NCBI GenBank assembly: GCA_015179125.1
Contig: WHVA01000038.1
Coordinates: 1-64,000 of the forward strand
Length of the DNA: 64,000 nucleotides
From: Gautieria morchelliformis
Taxonomy: Eukaryota > Basidiomycota > Agaricomycetes > Gomphales > Gomphaceae
Reading direction: 5' to 3'
The notes under the pieces were generated by a model. That model made no database searches. It had not been told where the DNA came from and saw only the letters and a program-made list of their open reading frames with translations. Shown one piece after another: positions 33,718 through 44,310 of this stretch. Every line of letters starts with the position of its first letter. The stretch's first letter is position 1. A program made the translations under genes and the position numbers.

Positions 33718-33890
33718 TAGGGCTCGGCACGGTACCGTATACGGGTACGGCCGTATGTCTTACGGCCACTTTACGGTGTCACACGTACCGTATCCGTTCC
33801 GTATCCTGGACCACCAGCATGCCACACGGTACGTGTACGGCCACCATACGGCCGTATACGGGCGTACGGGAGGTACGGGGCCATAGGGAT
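33718..33890. repeat. hAT-2 left terminus with TACGG subterminal motifs
   Basis: The terminal repeat is followed by more than a dozen TACGG / CCGTA motifs in both orientations, several joined as TACGGCCGTA. Subterminal repeats of this type are usually transposase binding sites in hAT elements. Confidence 0.8.
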
Positions 33891-33944
33891 AGTTGAATTT
33901 GCGTTTGAGTAACTACATAGTCATCTGACATATTCCCTACATCC

Positions 33945-36900
33945 TTATTCACTACCATTGCGAGCTAATTTCACTCTCTGCTTAACAATCATTAGAGTGC
34001 GGATTGTATCCGGCTTCAAACTTGCCCGTCGCAGTGAGATTGTATCCCGACCCCCTGAGAAGATACGCTCGACAGCGACAGCAGAACCTGTCTGGTTTGA
34101 GTGTACTAGCAAAGCAATTGATAGAGTTAGCGTACCTGGTATAGTCATCATGTCGCGCACAAAGCGACTCAAAGTTGGGAACTGTGCCCTGCGGGCCCCC
34201 CACCATTGCACCGGGTCGCACTTGACCCATATTTCAGCAGGGAGTCGAAAGAATTCATCGAGTTCACTTCGATGTGATATTGCAGGTGCACGATTGTTAT
34301 ACCTTGCCGTGAAATTAATCTTCTCCGGAGAGCCGCGGACGCTAGTTGGCAGAGCTCCAGTGCTCAGATCGCTATGCATAGTAGAGGTGGAACCCAGCTG
34401 CTTCGAAGATGGCTTGCCCTTACTATAATGGTCAGTGTAATATTCTGCCATGCTATGCTTCGATGCCTCGATGTGTGCAAGCACATCGAGATCATCTGTG
34501 TAATCAGCCTGCAGCCCTGCAATTGTGATTCTGGGATCCAGCACTATATAGAGAAGTTTAGCAATTATATAAACACGAAATAGTACATACTCGAAGCCCA
34601 GATGTAGTATGGTGACTGGTCAAACTTGTAAAAGTAGTCGCTTAGTTTGCGATGCGCCCGCACCAGACTGTCTTGGATTTGTAATGGTGCGCTGTCAGGG
34701 AGGTTGCGCAAGTGCTTTGCGAGCTCCTCTTGCAGGCCTTGGAACACGGCATGAGTTGAGGAGAGTGTGCTATGTTTTGTTGCTGACATCTGTGTGGTGG
34801 CATCCCGAAAGCAACGGAGCCATAGTGTGACTGCTTTGATTCCGTCCCAGTCCTCCTCGGCGAGTTCATATGTGCGCAACTCTTTGTTCTTTGCAACATA
34901 GTTATCAATGTCATGTCGATAGTCTAAAGCTCGGCCTGGGAAGGTCCATTAGGATAGTATGGAAAAGAACAAACACACGCACGAAGCATTTGATGGGTGG
35001 AGGACCAGCGTGTCTTAACATCCAGAATAAGCATCTTGGCATTACTGTCCTGCAGGCTATTGGTTCCCCTTTTATGTGAGGATGCGTCAACCTCTTCGAT
35101 CCAGAGCTTTCGTCTCTGTGGACTTGACCGCACCGCTCGCACGATCTTGCGTATCTGAGCATGGGACCAGCACGTGAAAATGCTGCTGAAACATAACACA
35201 GTTAGGTGTACCTTCGATACAACACCTATGACCTTTCCTAAGTCATCTTCATCTGTATATTCCTCAAGTTCATCTTCTCCAGTAACTATGTTATCATCAA
35301 ACTCCCGATGGACCGGCAATGTGACAGCTTCCTGATAGTTTGCATGTTCAACATACCGTCTCTGGGTAGGTGCAATGGCCCCGATGCCTTCTAGTAGCTA
35401 GAGTCTTGGTTCATCACGAGTGCTAGCCATTAGCAAGCAAGCACAACATTGCATACCTTCAGAGCCGCCAAGTGAATGGTGTGCGGCATGCATCGCATGC
35501 GAGCATGCTGCGCAGAAAAGACTATCCCTTCGTTCTTGCAGCGGCGTTCCAGTGAGAGCATCATGGTATCATTGTTGCTGGCATTGTCAGCAACAATGGC
35601 TTGAATCTAAGTAATCATTAACCAGTGGCCACCGATGGCACAGTAGACACTTACCCGCCCTTTCAACCCATATGTCTCCAAGGTTTTCCATACAGATATT
35701 GCCATATTTTCACCGGAATGCTCACCAAGCAGCTCTTGGAAGTCAATCAAGACTTCTTCTGACATTTATGAACACTGCATAAGTCCCCCGCAAGGCCTAG
35801 ACTAATTAGCGAGGAAATACCTAGCTTCCAGTCGTTTGAGATGTAGTGCATAACAATTGCGAGGAATGCAAAACCGTTGCTAGATGTCCATGCATCGAGT
35901 GACAAGCTAACCTTGCTGTCCAACTCCTGTTTCAACATTGTAAGCCACTATTCACATAGCATGGTTAAATACGCACCGCAATGAACAACTTCATGTTATC
36001 AATAGTTGATGCACCTAGCTTCATTACCCGTCGTTTGACTGTAGTGGCACCTGGAATGTGCAGCGGAGTCGCACCGTGATGTGCATACTCAAGCATTGCT
36101 TTAAATTCCGGCTTTTCAACCTCATCGAACGGTTGGTCACATGCAACCTGCCATTCAACCAAAAGCCTTTCAAATGTTCCTTGATCCCAAGGAACCTATC
36201 ACCGGGTCAGTGGGAATTAGCCAAATGAGTGATCAACTGACCACATTTTTTGCAGCCTGACGTGAGAATGCAGCTGCTAATGGTCCCTGTTGCATGTCCA
36301 GAGACTGCAGGTATTTCTGCACTGTTTTAGATTCAAGTGGCACCTTGTTTGCGGCAATCTGTAGCTCCTCAAGAGTAGCACGTTGGTCAGGACGGCTCTT
36401 GATGGTCTCCATGAGCCGGTGCATTTCAGGGAAGTGAGTTCGCAGATGGTTAATAAGACCTGAGTTACGAAGGGGCAGGGTTTCAGTGATCAGCTATGAG
36501 CTCATCACTCTAGTGCTTTCAAACAGCAGTATCCTTACCATTCTGAGAACCTTTCATTTTCTTGGTCACCGTTAGGATCTTCCTCCGTCCATGATAGCAT
36601 CGGTAATGTTTGTCGCCTTGTTGCCCGAGCTCGCCAATGCTATTCTTGTCGACAACCTCATAGAATGAGTAGATCGCGGGTCGTACTAGACCCGTCACTG
36701 TGGCCTGCATGTATGAAGTCATTATATAGTTCAACTGTGCTGACCACCGTGCCAGATTTATACCTTGGGATCCAACTCAGTGCCATTCTGGCATGCATCG
36801 TCATCAAGGTCCATGTGAACTATACCGGTCCCTTGTTTCTGCGTTGACGTCCCATCCTCATTAGTCACATCCCCCCCGAGACGGTCACTACAGTCTACGA

Positions 36901-37834
36901 GTCGCTTCTTTGCCTGGTGTATCTGCTTTGGCTGTCTTTTGCGTTTCTTTTCTTCAGATTGGATAGCGGCACCTCGTGGAGCACTCCACATCCCACCTCT
37001 ATTAGTCGTCTCCGGAATAGTCTTTCGTGGAAGAATATCTGCAAGCTAATGACCCAATCAGGTAACGAGCATATGAGCGAGTCATACACGTACTTCAGCA
37101 TTTGGGACAAAATCCTTGGGTTCATTCTGGTCATCTGAGTTTGTTTCGTCGTCACTGGTCTCATCTGCGTAGGCTGAATGACTCCTGGGCGAGTCAGGAT
37201 TGGAATCCGATGCTTCAAACGCATCCTTATTCAAAGGAGCACCAGGACCCTCACAGACTGCCTGGTCCGACACTCGTGGTGGCTTCTGTGCGCTTGCCTT
37301 TGCTTTCGCATTCGCATTCGCATCAGCGGCCTGTTCACGAAGGCGTATCAGCCGGCTTGGTTGATGAGTCCGGCGTGTTCTCCCCTGCGCAATAGTGACA
37401 CTGTTTCCATCTCAAAGCTACATATCAGCCCCAGCGAGTTAGAAGCAGTGAATCTACATACCATCAATGTCCATCTCATCCCCCTTCGCACCAGCAGCGG
37501 TGGCAGCCCTGCACAATGCCTCGATCCAAAGTCTCACCAGACCGACAGCCGCCTTGTCGGATTGTTTACCTATTTCCTCCAAGCACCACCGGATCAGGGC
37601 GACCGTTTTCGCGAGTCCTGTCCCGCGCTCAGTGAGTATAATGCCACTGGATTTCTCACCAAAGGCGGCATGCATTGCTTTGTTGAAGGCCGGCCACACA
37701 CCCTCGTCCTGCAAAAACATGAAGTCAATGGTTGGTGGCAGTTTGGAGTTGGATGGCGTCTCTGGAAGAGTTGGAGGGAGGCGTTCAAAGAGGTGTACCA
37801 TTTTGGCGCACTCATCCTGGACGAACGATGGCAT
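33945..37834 (-). CDS. hAT-2 BED-finger transposase (14 exons, about 1,061 aa)
   Basis: Exons read on the minus strand: 37834-37462, 37410-37090, 37038-36764, 36704-36539, 36459-36242, 36195-35977, 35926-35821, 35758-35655, 35606-35457, 35397-35212, 35154-34983, 34935-34591, 34543-34136 and 34087-33945. All have GT-AG introns of about 44-80 nt, all phases agree, and the sum is 3,186 nt with no stop. Domains in order: an N-terminal region of about 124 aa that I do not recognise; an acidic linker; a KKRKRQPK nuclear signal; a BED-type finger (HYRCYHG, then GLINHLRTHFPEM); the first catalytic Asp in SLSLDAWTSSN; the second in VADNASNNDT; a CMPHTIHLAAL insertion motif; DVKTRWSSTHQMLR; and the C-terminal dimerisation domain with QWWGARRAQFPTLSR, the VERIFS motif and a SLRRASL stretch. 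The first ATG chosen (37832-37834) gives the longest consistent gene; an extra upstream exon is possible. Confidence 0.88.
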
Positions 37835-38009
37835 GGTGGGAAGGACCTCGGTGAGGGACGTTAGAACGGTGAACCCGATATGTATAGCATAGACTAGACC
37901 ACATACCATTATGGCCTATCAGATCGCGATCGGTGGGGTCATCGATGACCGTGTCCGAGACAATTTTAAGTTGGAGGTCTTGGTATTTTCAGCAGATGCA
38001 TAGATACAT

Positions 38010-38183
38010 ACCTCAACCCGTACGCTGCGTAAATACGGCCGTATCGTGTACGGCTGCATACGGAGGTCATTACGGCCGTCACCGTCATACGGTCAAACCT
38101 GACTCAACAGGCGTCGGTTCGGTTACGTGCCTGTAATACAGATGCCGTATGAACGGCTTGTACGGGTACGGTGCCGAGCCCTA
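38010..38183. repeat. hAT-2 right terminus with TACGG subterminal motifs
   Basis: About nine TACGG / CCGTA motifs precede the terminal GTGCCGAGCCCTA. The arrangement mirrors the left end but is less dense. Confidence 0.8.
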
Positions 38184-38423
38184 GCCCTCCCCAATGCCCT
38201 GTGTTCCCCCGCGACGACATCGCGGTCGCCCGGGATAGTTATGGAAGCGACCCTTTCAGAGATGAGGGAGCGTTTCATGAGATGCGGTGTGGAAATTGAG
38301 CCATGGCGAAGCGTTTATAAGCATGGTTGCTCGCACAGCTTGCAGTGACGCGTGCGTACTTAGCGCGCCGATTAATCGGGCTCTACGCGCGGCCTGACCC
38401 GCTTGGCGCCCGCACATGCTCCC

Positions 38424-38640
38424 TAAGCGCCGGACCCCATGCACTGCCCATAGTCCAGGATACGGCGCGCATGCCGCCATACAAAATTTCTCGACGACTG
38501 CGGGGGGAGATGCATTTGACCAAGGTGTGGCGTTGACGAGGTGCCGTGCACGAGCGTATTATGTAATGAGGTTCTGTCAGTTTCTGCATGCTTCTTGCGC
38601 GCTTCTTCTGAGCTTCTCATTGCTCCCGCTCCTCTCCGCA
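38424..38640 (+). repeat. segment similar to the Copia-B LTR
   Basis: Shares GCGYCGGACCCCAT, GGATACGGCGCGCATG, GATGCATTTGACCAAGGTG and TTCTGCATGCTTCT, in this order and orientation, with 21110-21350 of the Copia-B 5' LTR. A 40-bp section of the LTR is absent here. It lies just upstream of the SDR pseudogene start on the opposite strand. It may be a solo-LTR remnant or the displaced 3' LTR of Copia-B. Confidence 0.65.
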
Positions 38641-39100
38641 CGCCACCGCGACGCCGCGAGCTTCTGACGGCCTTGCCAACCGCGCCCGGCCCCGAGGTCG
38701 CGGGATGCCGCACCGTGCGGAGCTCGTGCTCCGGCCGGTTGGTGGCGCATTTGGGGAGGCTTGCCGTAAGTGGCGGGGGTGGCGCTGGAGGGGGGCGGTT
38801 TAAAAACGTATCCTGGTAATCCCTCTATTTACGGACGTGGAAGGATGGAGCTGCTGAGGACAGCTTCAATGAAGGGTTGTGAGTAGCACGTGTCTGGTGT
38901 ATTCCGACGCACCTATTTCTCAGTCATGCCAGTCAGCTGTTCAGGGTGACATCGCCAGTACGTTCGGTAGTCAGACCTGGACAAGCACGAGCGCAAGTGC
39001 CTCCAGGTATGAGTCAGACAAGCAACTCGGGAAGCGTCGCCGCTCGCATGAATCCCATTGTCCACATTATGCAGGCCTCAGAGCATGACGGCGGTTGTGT
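38641..39100. other. intergenic, nothing recognised
   Basis: GC-rich at 38641-38790 with many CCGCG and GGCGG runs, then unremarkable sequence. A 69-codon plus-strand ORF (38879-39088) ends in a basic GKRRRSHES patch but has no recognisable fold. Confidence 0.4.
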
Positions 39101-39412
39101 CGGACCGTGTGGTGAACTGTAGGCGTCTGTAAGAAGCTTGGTGCATCATTGATACGCGAGCACACGGTCGATATTGCTTCTGGATCTACATTCCTGAGAT
39201 ACAGAACCCAGGCGCACTACTGTATCAAAGCTCATGATGCCGAGCCAACCACGTGGATCAGGGGATCGGGTCGGCAAAGGCCGGCGGGTACGACCCCATG
39301 GTCACATGCAAATTATCGACAACCAGGGTGATACCCAAGTTCCCGGTGCTTGGACTGCATCAAAGCGTTTGCATGAACTGAAAAGCGGCGCTTGTAGACG
39401 TGTGTGGGTCCA
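39101..39412 (+). repeat. dispersed repeat R2, copy b
   Basis: Second copy of the 31454-31790 repeat, about 25 bp shorter because of an internal deletion near 39230. Outer TCGGACC and GGTCCA correspond to the ends of copy a. Confidence 0.65.
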
Positions 39413-39650
39413 CTCACCTTTGACTACCTTCCAAAACCAAGCATCGCTGTGTCCTTATGTAAGTGACGCTTTGCTCTGTAAATCAGGGTGGTAATAATCA
39501 GTCCACGCATCCTCAGTCAGCGATCCCTCAACACGTCAGACACAGTGTCCCATTCCCGAAGGACGGACTTGAAAGCCGGATGTCAAGTCACCCTGCTTCT
39601 GAAGCCGACTGCTATGAGACGACTCAAACCATCGCATGGTCATATGGCCC

Positions 39651-39764
39651 TGTTGCAGTACTGCAAATGACGCAGTCAGTCACGTGATCTCCCTAATCTA
39701 GCGTCTGAGTTCGAAGAGAGAACTATACAGTTCTTCCTCTTCGAACTCAGTCCTGCGCGCAACA
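39651..39764 (+). repeat. Copia-D1 5' LTR (114 bp)
   Basis: Contains a long inverted repeat (about 39710-39755). CTGAGTTCGAAGAG plus AGAACT pairs with AGTTCT plus CTCTTCGAACTCAG around a 4-nt loop, with a 2-nt bulge. Confidence 0.92.
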
Positions 39765-39797
39765 GCCACACTCTGACCGAAGAAGAAAATTATCGTC

Positions 39798-42700
39798 ATG
39801 TCAGACTCAGAGACCGAAAGGCACGCGAGAAGCGTTAAGCTTACCAGCTTGAACTATAATGTTTGGGCAGTGGCTCTGCAAGGGAAACTCATGTGGTAAA
39901 TGCATGGCGGATAATCACCGAAGACCTCAAAAGGCCGGTAGATACCGTACAGGCAGAAAAATGGCTACTAAAGCGAGAGGAAGCCGCCGGTATTATCTTG
40001 AAATCCTTAACTCCAATTCAGTATGGCCATATCAAGGGGATCATGGATGATCCCATCAAGATGTGGAATAGGTTGAGAGCCGCGCACCGATCGCAGGTAG
40101 CAAACAGCTGTTTCCACGCTATGCAAAAGCTGCTAACCATACGAAAAGATGATGGGGAATCGCTCACAGACTATATTACCCAAATAAATATGGCCACCAA
40201 CGATCTCGTTTCACTCGCACCGAGCACACTTACCGTCCAGAACGTCATTGATGAGATTGGGATACATGCTGCAATCACCGGACTTGACCACGTCATATGG
40301 CGCCTTCACATCATCCATCCTCTTGCTCAGTACCCTCGACCATGCGGCCATCACCACAGCCTTCCGGAACAAGGACTTGAAGCGCCAGGCCTCCTCAGCA
40401 TCATCAGCAGTGGCACTGTCAACAATCTCCAAAAAGAGGGGCAACATTGCAGCTTGCACCGCCTGCAAGAAACAAGGTCATACAGCAGACCAGTGCTGGA
40501 TAGCACATCTGGAACTCAAACCACGCCGGGGTGAGGAGATTGGAGGAAGTAACGGTGAAAATCAAGCGAGGGAGCGAACCCAGAGCGAAGTCACACAGGA
40601 ATTCACAGGAAACACAAGTCTATGGACCCTGTCCCCTTCATCCACCGGCAGCGACGCTGACCTGCATTGGAACACAGATACATGGGCCACCAGTCATATG
40701 ATGCCCCACTGTCATTGGCTGCGAGATTATGAAGCTTACCGTGTACCCATTTGACTAGCCACCAATGAGATCGTATATTCGGTGGGAAGGGGGAAAGTCT
40801 TATTCATCCCTGAGATTGATGGAAAATTAGCACAGGATGTTATTTTCTCCCAAGTCTTACACGTACCTGCACTGCAAAATAATCTGCTCGCAGTCCTCCA
40901 TTTAACTACCCAACACAGATTCACAGTTAACATCGTGAAGGATCACATCTCATTCTCACAAAATGGAGAACTACGCTTCTGTGCTACCATACAAAATGGT
41001 ATAGGCTTCTTAGCTGGAAATACGATGTTAAACTCAGTATGCGCACTTGCCACTTCACCGCCCACCATAGATCGCCCACTACTACACAAGTGACTTGCCC
41101 ATATTGGTTGAGCGCGCCTGGAGAGACTCTTGATGGAGGATATGGCAAGTGGAATACACGTAAGCGACAGTGCAGAAATTCCCCAGCTCTGTGAACCCTG
41201 TATTGCTGCTAAACAACATTTTCATCCCTTTCCAAAAAAGAGTACCAACCGCGCACCCAGGCCACTTGATCTGATTGTCTCCGACGTTCACAGTCCCCTC
41301 CCCGTCCGCACACCATCTGGATACCGATACTGGATCACCTTCATGGATGACTGCACAAGGTACAGATGCGCCTACCTCCTTAGAACGAAGGATGAAGCAT
41401 TTGACGCCTATCGATTGTATGAGGCAATGGCAGAGAATCAGACAAATTCCCAAGTGCGATGATTTCAGGACAATAAGGGGGGCAAGTACATCAGTCATAA
41501 ATGGATGCAGCACTTCCAGCATCGAGGCATAATCCACAAAGATAGAACGAAGGGAACACCATAGCAAAATGGCATTTCAGAAAGAACCAACCGGACACTT
41601 ACTGAAGGGATAGTCGCTTTACTGCAGCAAGCTCACTTACCAGCATCAATGTGGGGAGAGGCTCTAAAACTACTGATCAGAATTATTAATGCCACCCCAA
41701 CCTCTGCTCTCCCTGATAAGACACCCTACCAAGCATGGTATGGGTGCAAACCAGACCTAGGAATGCCACCCAGTTTTGGTTGCGCCGCATACGTCCACAT
41801 CCAGAGCAAGGAGAGGGATGGGCTACAGCCAACGTCCCATAAATGCATCTACCTTGGTTTCGAGGATGGATACAAAGGATGGCGCTGCTTAGATCCCATC
41901 ACAAAACGCACCATAATATCCCACGATGTTATCTTCGACGAATTTGATTTCCTAGGCCTCTCTATCACTGCAAGTACAAGTGAACCAAACATTCCCCTAC
42001 CTACTCTCTTCCCCATCGAGGCCGGTGCGGTACCGAACATGCAGCCCCCTCCAGACCCTGCTCCACCTGAAGCCGATCCCGACATTGATGTCTCACCCCC
42101 TCCCAAGCTGGTCCCAGACACAGAACCCCTCCCACCTGACCCCACCATTCATCCTGACCCACCACGATGATCCAGTCATGCCACGATCCGCCAGGATTAT
42201 CGCCAACTCCACAACCTGTTCCTCTGACCCTGCCCCACCCCAGATCACGACGATCCTGGCCCTGAGGGGGGTGCAGCAGCTAGCGCATCAACCATCCAGG
42301 CCCTAGAATTCGTCTACAATGGTTCAAACATCTTCAGCAAAAACAAAACCTCACTAGATATTGAACAGTATTCAATGCAACCAAAGGATGATCGAGTGCC
42401 TAAAACATTTGCTGAAGCGATGCAACACTCGGATGCACCATTGTGGAAAAACTCGACAGATGCAGAAATCCATGCACTACTAGAAAATGGGACATGGGAG
42501 CTTGAAATATTACCACCTGGAGAAGAAGCCATTGGCTCACACTGGGTATTCCTATCAAACTCCATTCGGACGGATCGCTCAACAAGTACAAGAGCCACCT
42601 GGTTGCAAAAGGTTACACTCAGTGACCAGGTATTGATTACAATGAAGTGTTTGCCCCCACGACATGATGGGCAGCACTACGCACAATACTAGCTCAGGGG

Positions 42701-43958
42701 GCACTTCAAAGGGAACATATTGAGTCTGTAGACATATCCAACACATACCTGAATGGAGTCCTGGACGACGATGCACGCATATACATGCAACAGCCAGAAG
42801 GCTATCATCAGGGGGGGAGCAGATTGGGTCTGCAGACTAAAAAGGGGGCTCTATGGATTGAAGCAGAGTGGTAGACTGTGGTACGAACGACTGGGAGCAG
42901 CCCTAGAAGGCATGGGATTTAAACACCTCCAATCCGACCCGAGTGTTTATATATGGATGACCGATGCGACAAAAGTCATAATCCCTGTTTTTGTCGACGA
43001 CCTCACTCTAGTATCAGATTCTAAGCAGGAACTGGATAGAGTGAAGGACGAACTGAGCAAAATCTTCAAGTTGAAGGACCTAGGGCCGACAACGTCACTA
43101 CTGGGGGTAGAAGTGAAGTATGATCGCTCACAGAAGACACTGAAATTATCGCAGAAGCAATATATTCAGGAAATCTTAGAACGATTCCAAATGTCGGATT
43201 GCCGACCCGTATTCACACCTATGACCCTGGGCCTGCACCTTAACTCTAGTATGGGACCTTCAGCTCCAGAAGAGATAGAAGAAATGCAGAACATATCATA
43301 TCTGAATGCGGTCGGAGCGCTGAATTACCTAGCAGTCGCAACGCGCCCCGATATCGCATATGCTGTCGGTCGCCTTGCCCATTTCAACTCGAACCTGGGA
43401 CCGATGCATTGGGCAGCAGTGAAGCATCTCCTGTGCTACCTGCAAGGAACCATCGATATATCCCTCACCTTTGCACCAGATCCCTCTGCCAAATTGTTCC
43501 AGACATGGACGGATGCCGACCATGGGGGAAACCTGGATAATGGCCGATCAACCTCCGGTTTCGTTACCAAAGTCGGGACCGGAGCTATTAGCTGGGCTAG
43601 CAAGTTACAGAATTTTGTTACCTTGTCATCAACAGAAGCCGAGTTCATCGCTTCAGTTTTTGGAGGGACGGTGATCGTATGGCTGAGAAACCTTTTTGGT
43701 GAGCTCGGTTCAAAATTGGAGGAACCATCTTACCTCTACATTGACAATCAATCTGCACTTTCCGTCACTAAAAATCCCAAGCATCATGGGCGAATGAAGC
43801 ACCTCGACCTCAGGTACTTCTGGTTGAGAGAGAAGGTCATGCAGAAAATTATTCAAATCGGGTACATACCTACTGGTAGCATGCCAGCAGATCTACTAAT
43901 GAAGGCGCTGCCTCGTGAATTAGTAGAGCGCCACCGGCGCCCCATGGGTCTGTTCTGA
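39798..43958 (+). pseudogene. Copia-D1 Gag-Pol
   Basis: Gag starts at the ATG at 39798-39800 and is interrupted by a TAA and frameshift near 39898. It resumes as VNAWRIITEDLKRP and shifts again near 40240 before the zinc knuckle CTACKKQGHTADQC. The protease reads DTWATSH where DTGA is expected, so the flap glycine is lost. Integrase zinc (CEPCIAAK) and core (VSDVHSPLP, NGISERTNRTLTEG) follow, with stops at 41091, 41109, 41460 and 41564. Two stops end the integrase tail near 42168. Reverse transcriptase is broken near 42600-42830. From 42753 to 43958 a 401-codon frame is open (YGLKQSGRLWYERL, FVDDLTLV, RNase H with TWTDADHGG and LSSTEAEFIA). It is inactive as a whole. Confidence 0.9.
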
Positions 43959-43985
43959 CGGCAGAAGGACCGCATCAAGGGGGTG

Positions 43986-44099
43986 TGTTGCAGTACTGCA
44001 AATGATGCAGTCAGTCACGTGATCTCCCTAATCTAGCATCTGAGTTCGAAGAGAGAACTATACAGTTCTTCCTCTTCGAACTCAGTCCTGTGCGCAACA
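43986..44099 (+). repeat. Copia-D1 3' LTR (114 bp)
   Basis: Same hairpin as the 5' LTR (about 44045-44090). It is preceded by a purine run, AAGGGGGTG, that would be the polypurine tract, and followed by GGCCC. Confidence 0.92.
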
Positions 44100-44104
44100 G
44101 GCCC

Positions 44105-44310
44105 TGGCTGCATTGATCATCGTACCAGCAACAGTATGACACACCTCTTGTTCATGAATAGCACAGCTATTTATGGCTTCTAGTATAGCCAACGGTGGTG
44201 GCGCAAAGCGTTTGAGGGTTGTCTTATGTAAGCTTCTCACGCCACGTGTGGAAAGCGCTGTGCACTGTCCACTGGCATTGTCCACCAAATCCTTGATGCG
44301 GTGCGTCTTG
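44105..44310. other. short spacer between Copia-D1 and Copia-D2
   Basis: About 206 bp. A minus-strand open frame reads KTHRIKDLVDNASGQCTALS and on to INSCAIHEQEVCHTVAGTM. It may belong to an older gene into which D1 inserted, but I cannot assign it. Confidence 0.3.

Larger units (their letters stand above)
33718..38183 (-). mobile_element. hAT-2, complete and apparently autonomous hAT transposon
   Basis: A 4,466-bp element. The outer 13 bases, TAGGGCTCGGCAC, are repeated perfectly in inverted orientation at the other end (33718-33730 and 38171-38183). It is bounded by the 8-bp target duplication GCCCTCCC (33710-33717 and 38184-38191), the size expected for hAT. The sole gene is a minus-strand transposase with 14 exons and no stop or frameshift that I can find. 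Perfect terminal repeats and target duplication, together with an intact gene, indicate a recent insertion and possible activity. Confidence 0.93.
33030..38278 (-). pseudogene. short-chain dehydrogenase/reductase pseudogene split by hAT-2
   Basis: The N-terminus (MKRSLISERVASITIP, from 38278) lies right of hAT-2 and the rest lies left of it. Reading across the insertion with one copy of the 8-bp duplication restores the Rossmann-fold glycine motif (GIGEG) and then CRFAQAGAEVWILGRNEAK, the nucleotide-binding start of an SDR. A 56-nt intron follows, then an exon ending in a decayed IDYLVMCQG motif, a short intron, and an exon with GIEQHFAVQVLSRFVL (to about 33200). A later block (IDDID-like, then DTFIDAGVALDADV) fades near 33030. 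Lesions besides the transposon are a missing base just before the glycine motif, TAG after VLARL, a frameshift in exon 2 and a Tyr to TAA change. An active enzyme would be an NAD(P)-dependent oxidoreductase; the substrate is unknown. Confidence 0.8.
39651..44099 (+). mobile_element. Copia-D1, full-length element with very short LTRs, decayed
   Basis: 4,449 bp, bounded by two 114-bp LTRs (39651-39764 and 43986-44099) beginning TGTTGCAG and ending GCAACA. The target duplication GGCCC is perfect (39646-39650 and 44100-44104). The internal region is gag-pol in Copia order, with many lesions. The primer-binding site seen in sister copy D2 is missing here. The LTRs differ by two or three bases only, so the element is old enough to have decayed in coding sequence yet has nearly matching ends. 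Confidence 0.92.

Noticed and set aside
37178-37864. 228-codon plus-strand ORF inside hAT-2
   Set aside because: Antisense to the first two transposase exons and intron; no motif, while the minus strand has coherent exons.
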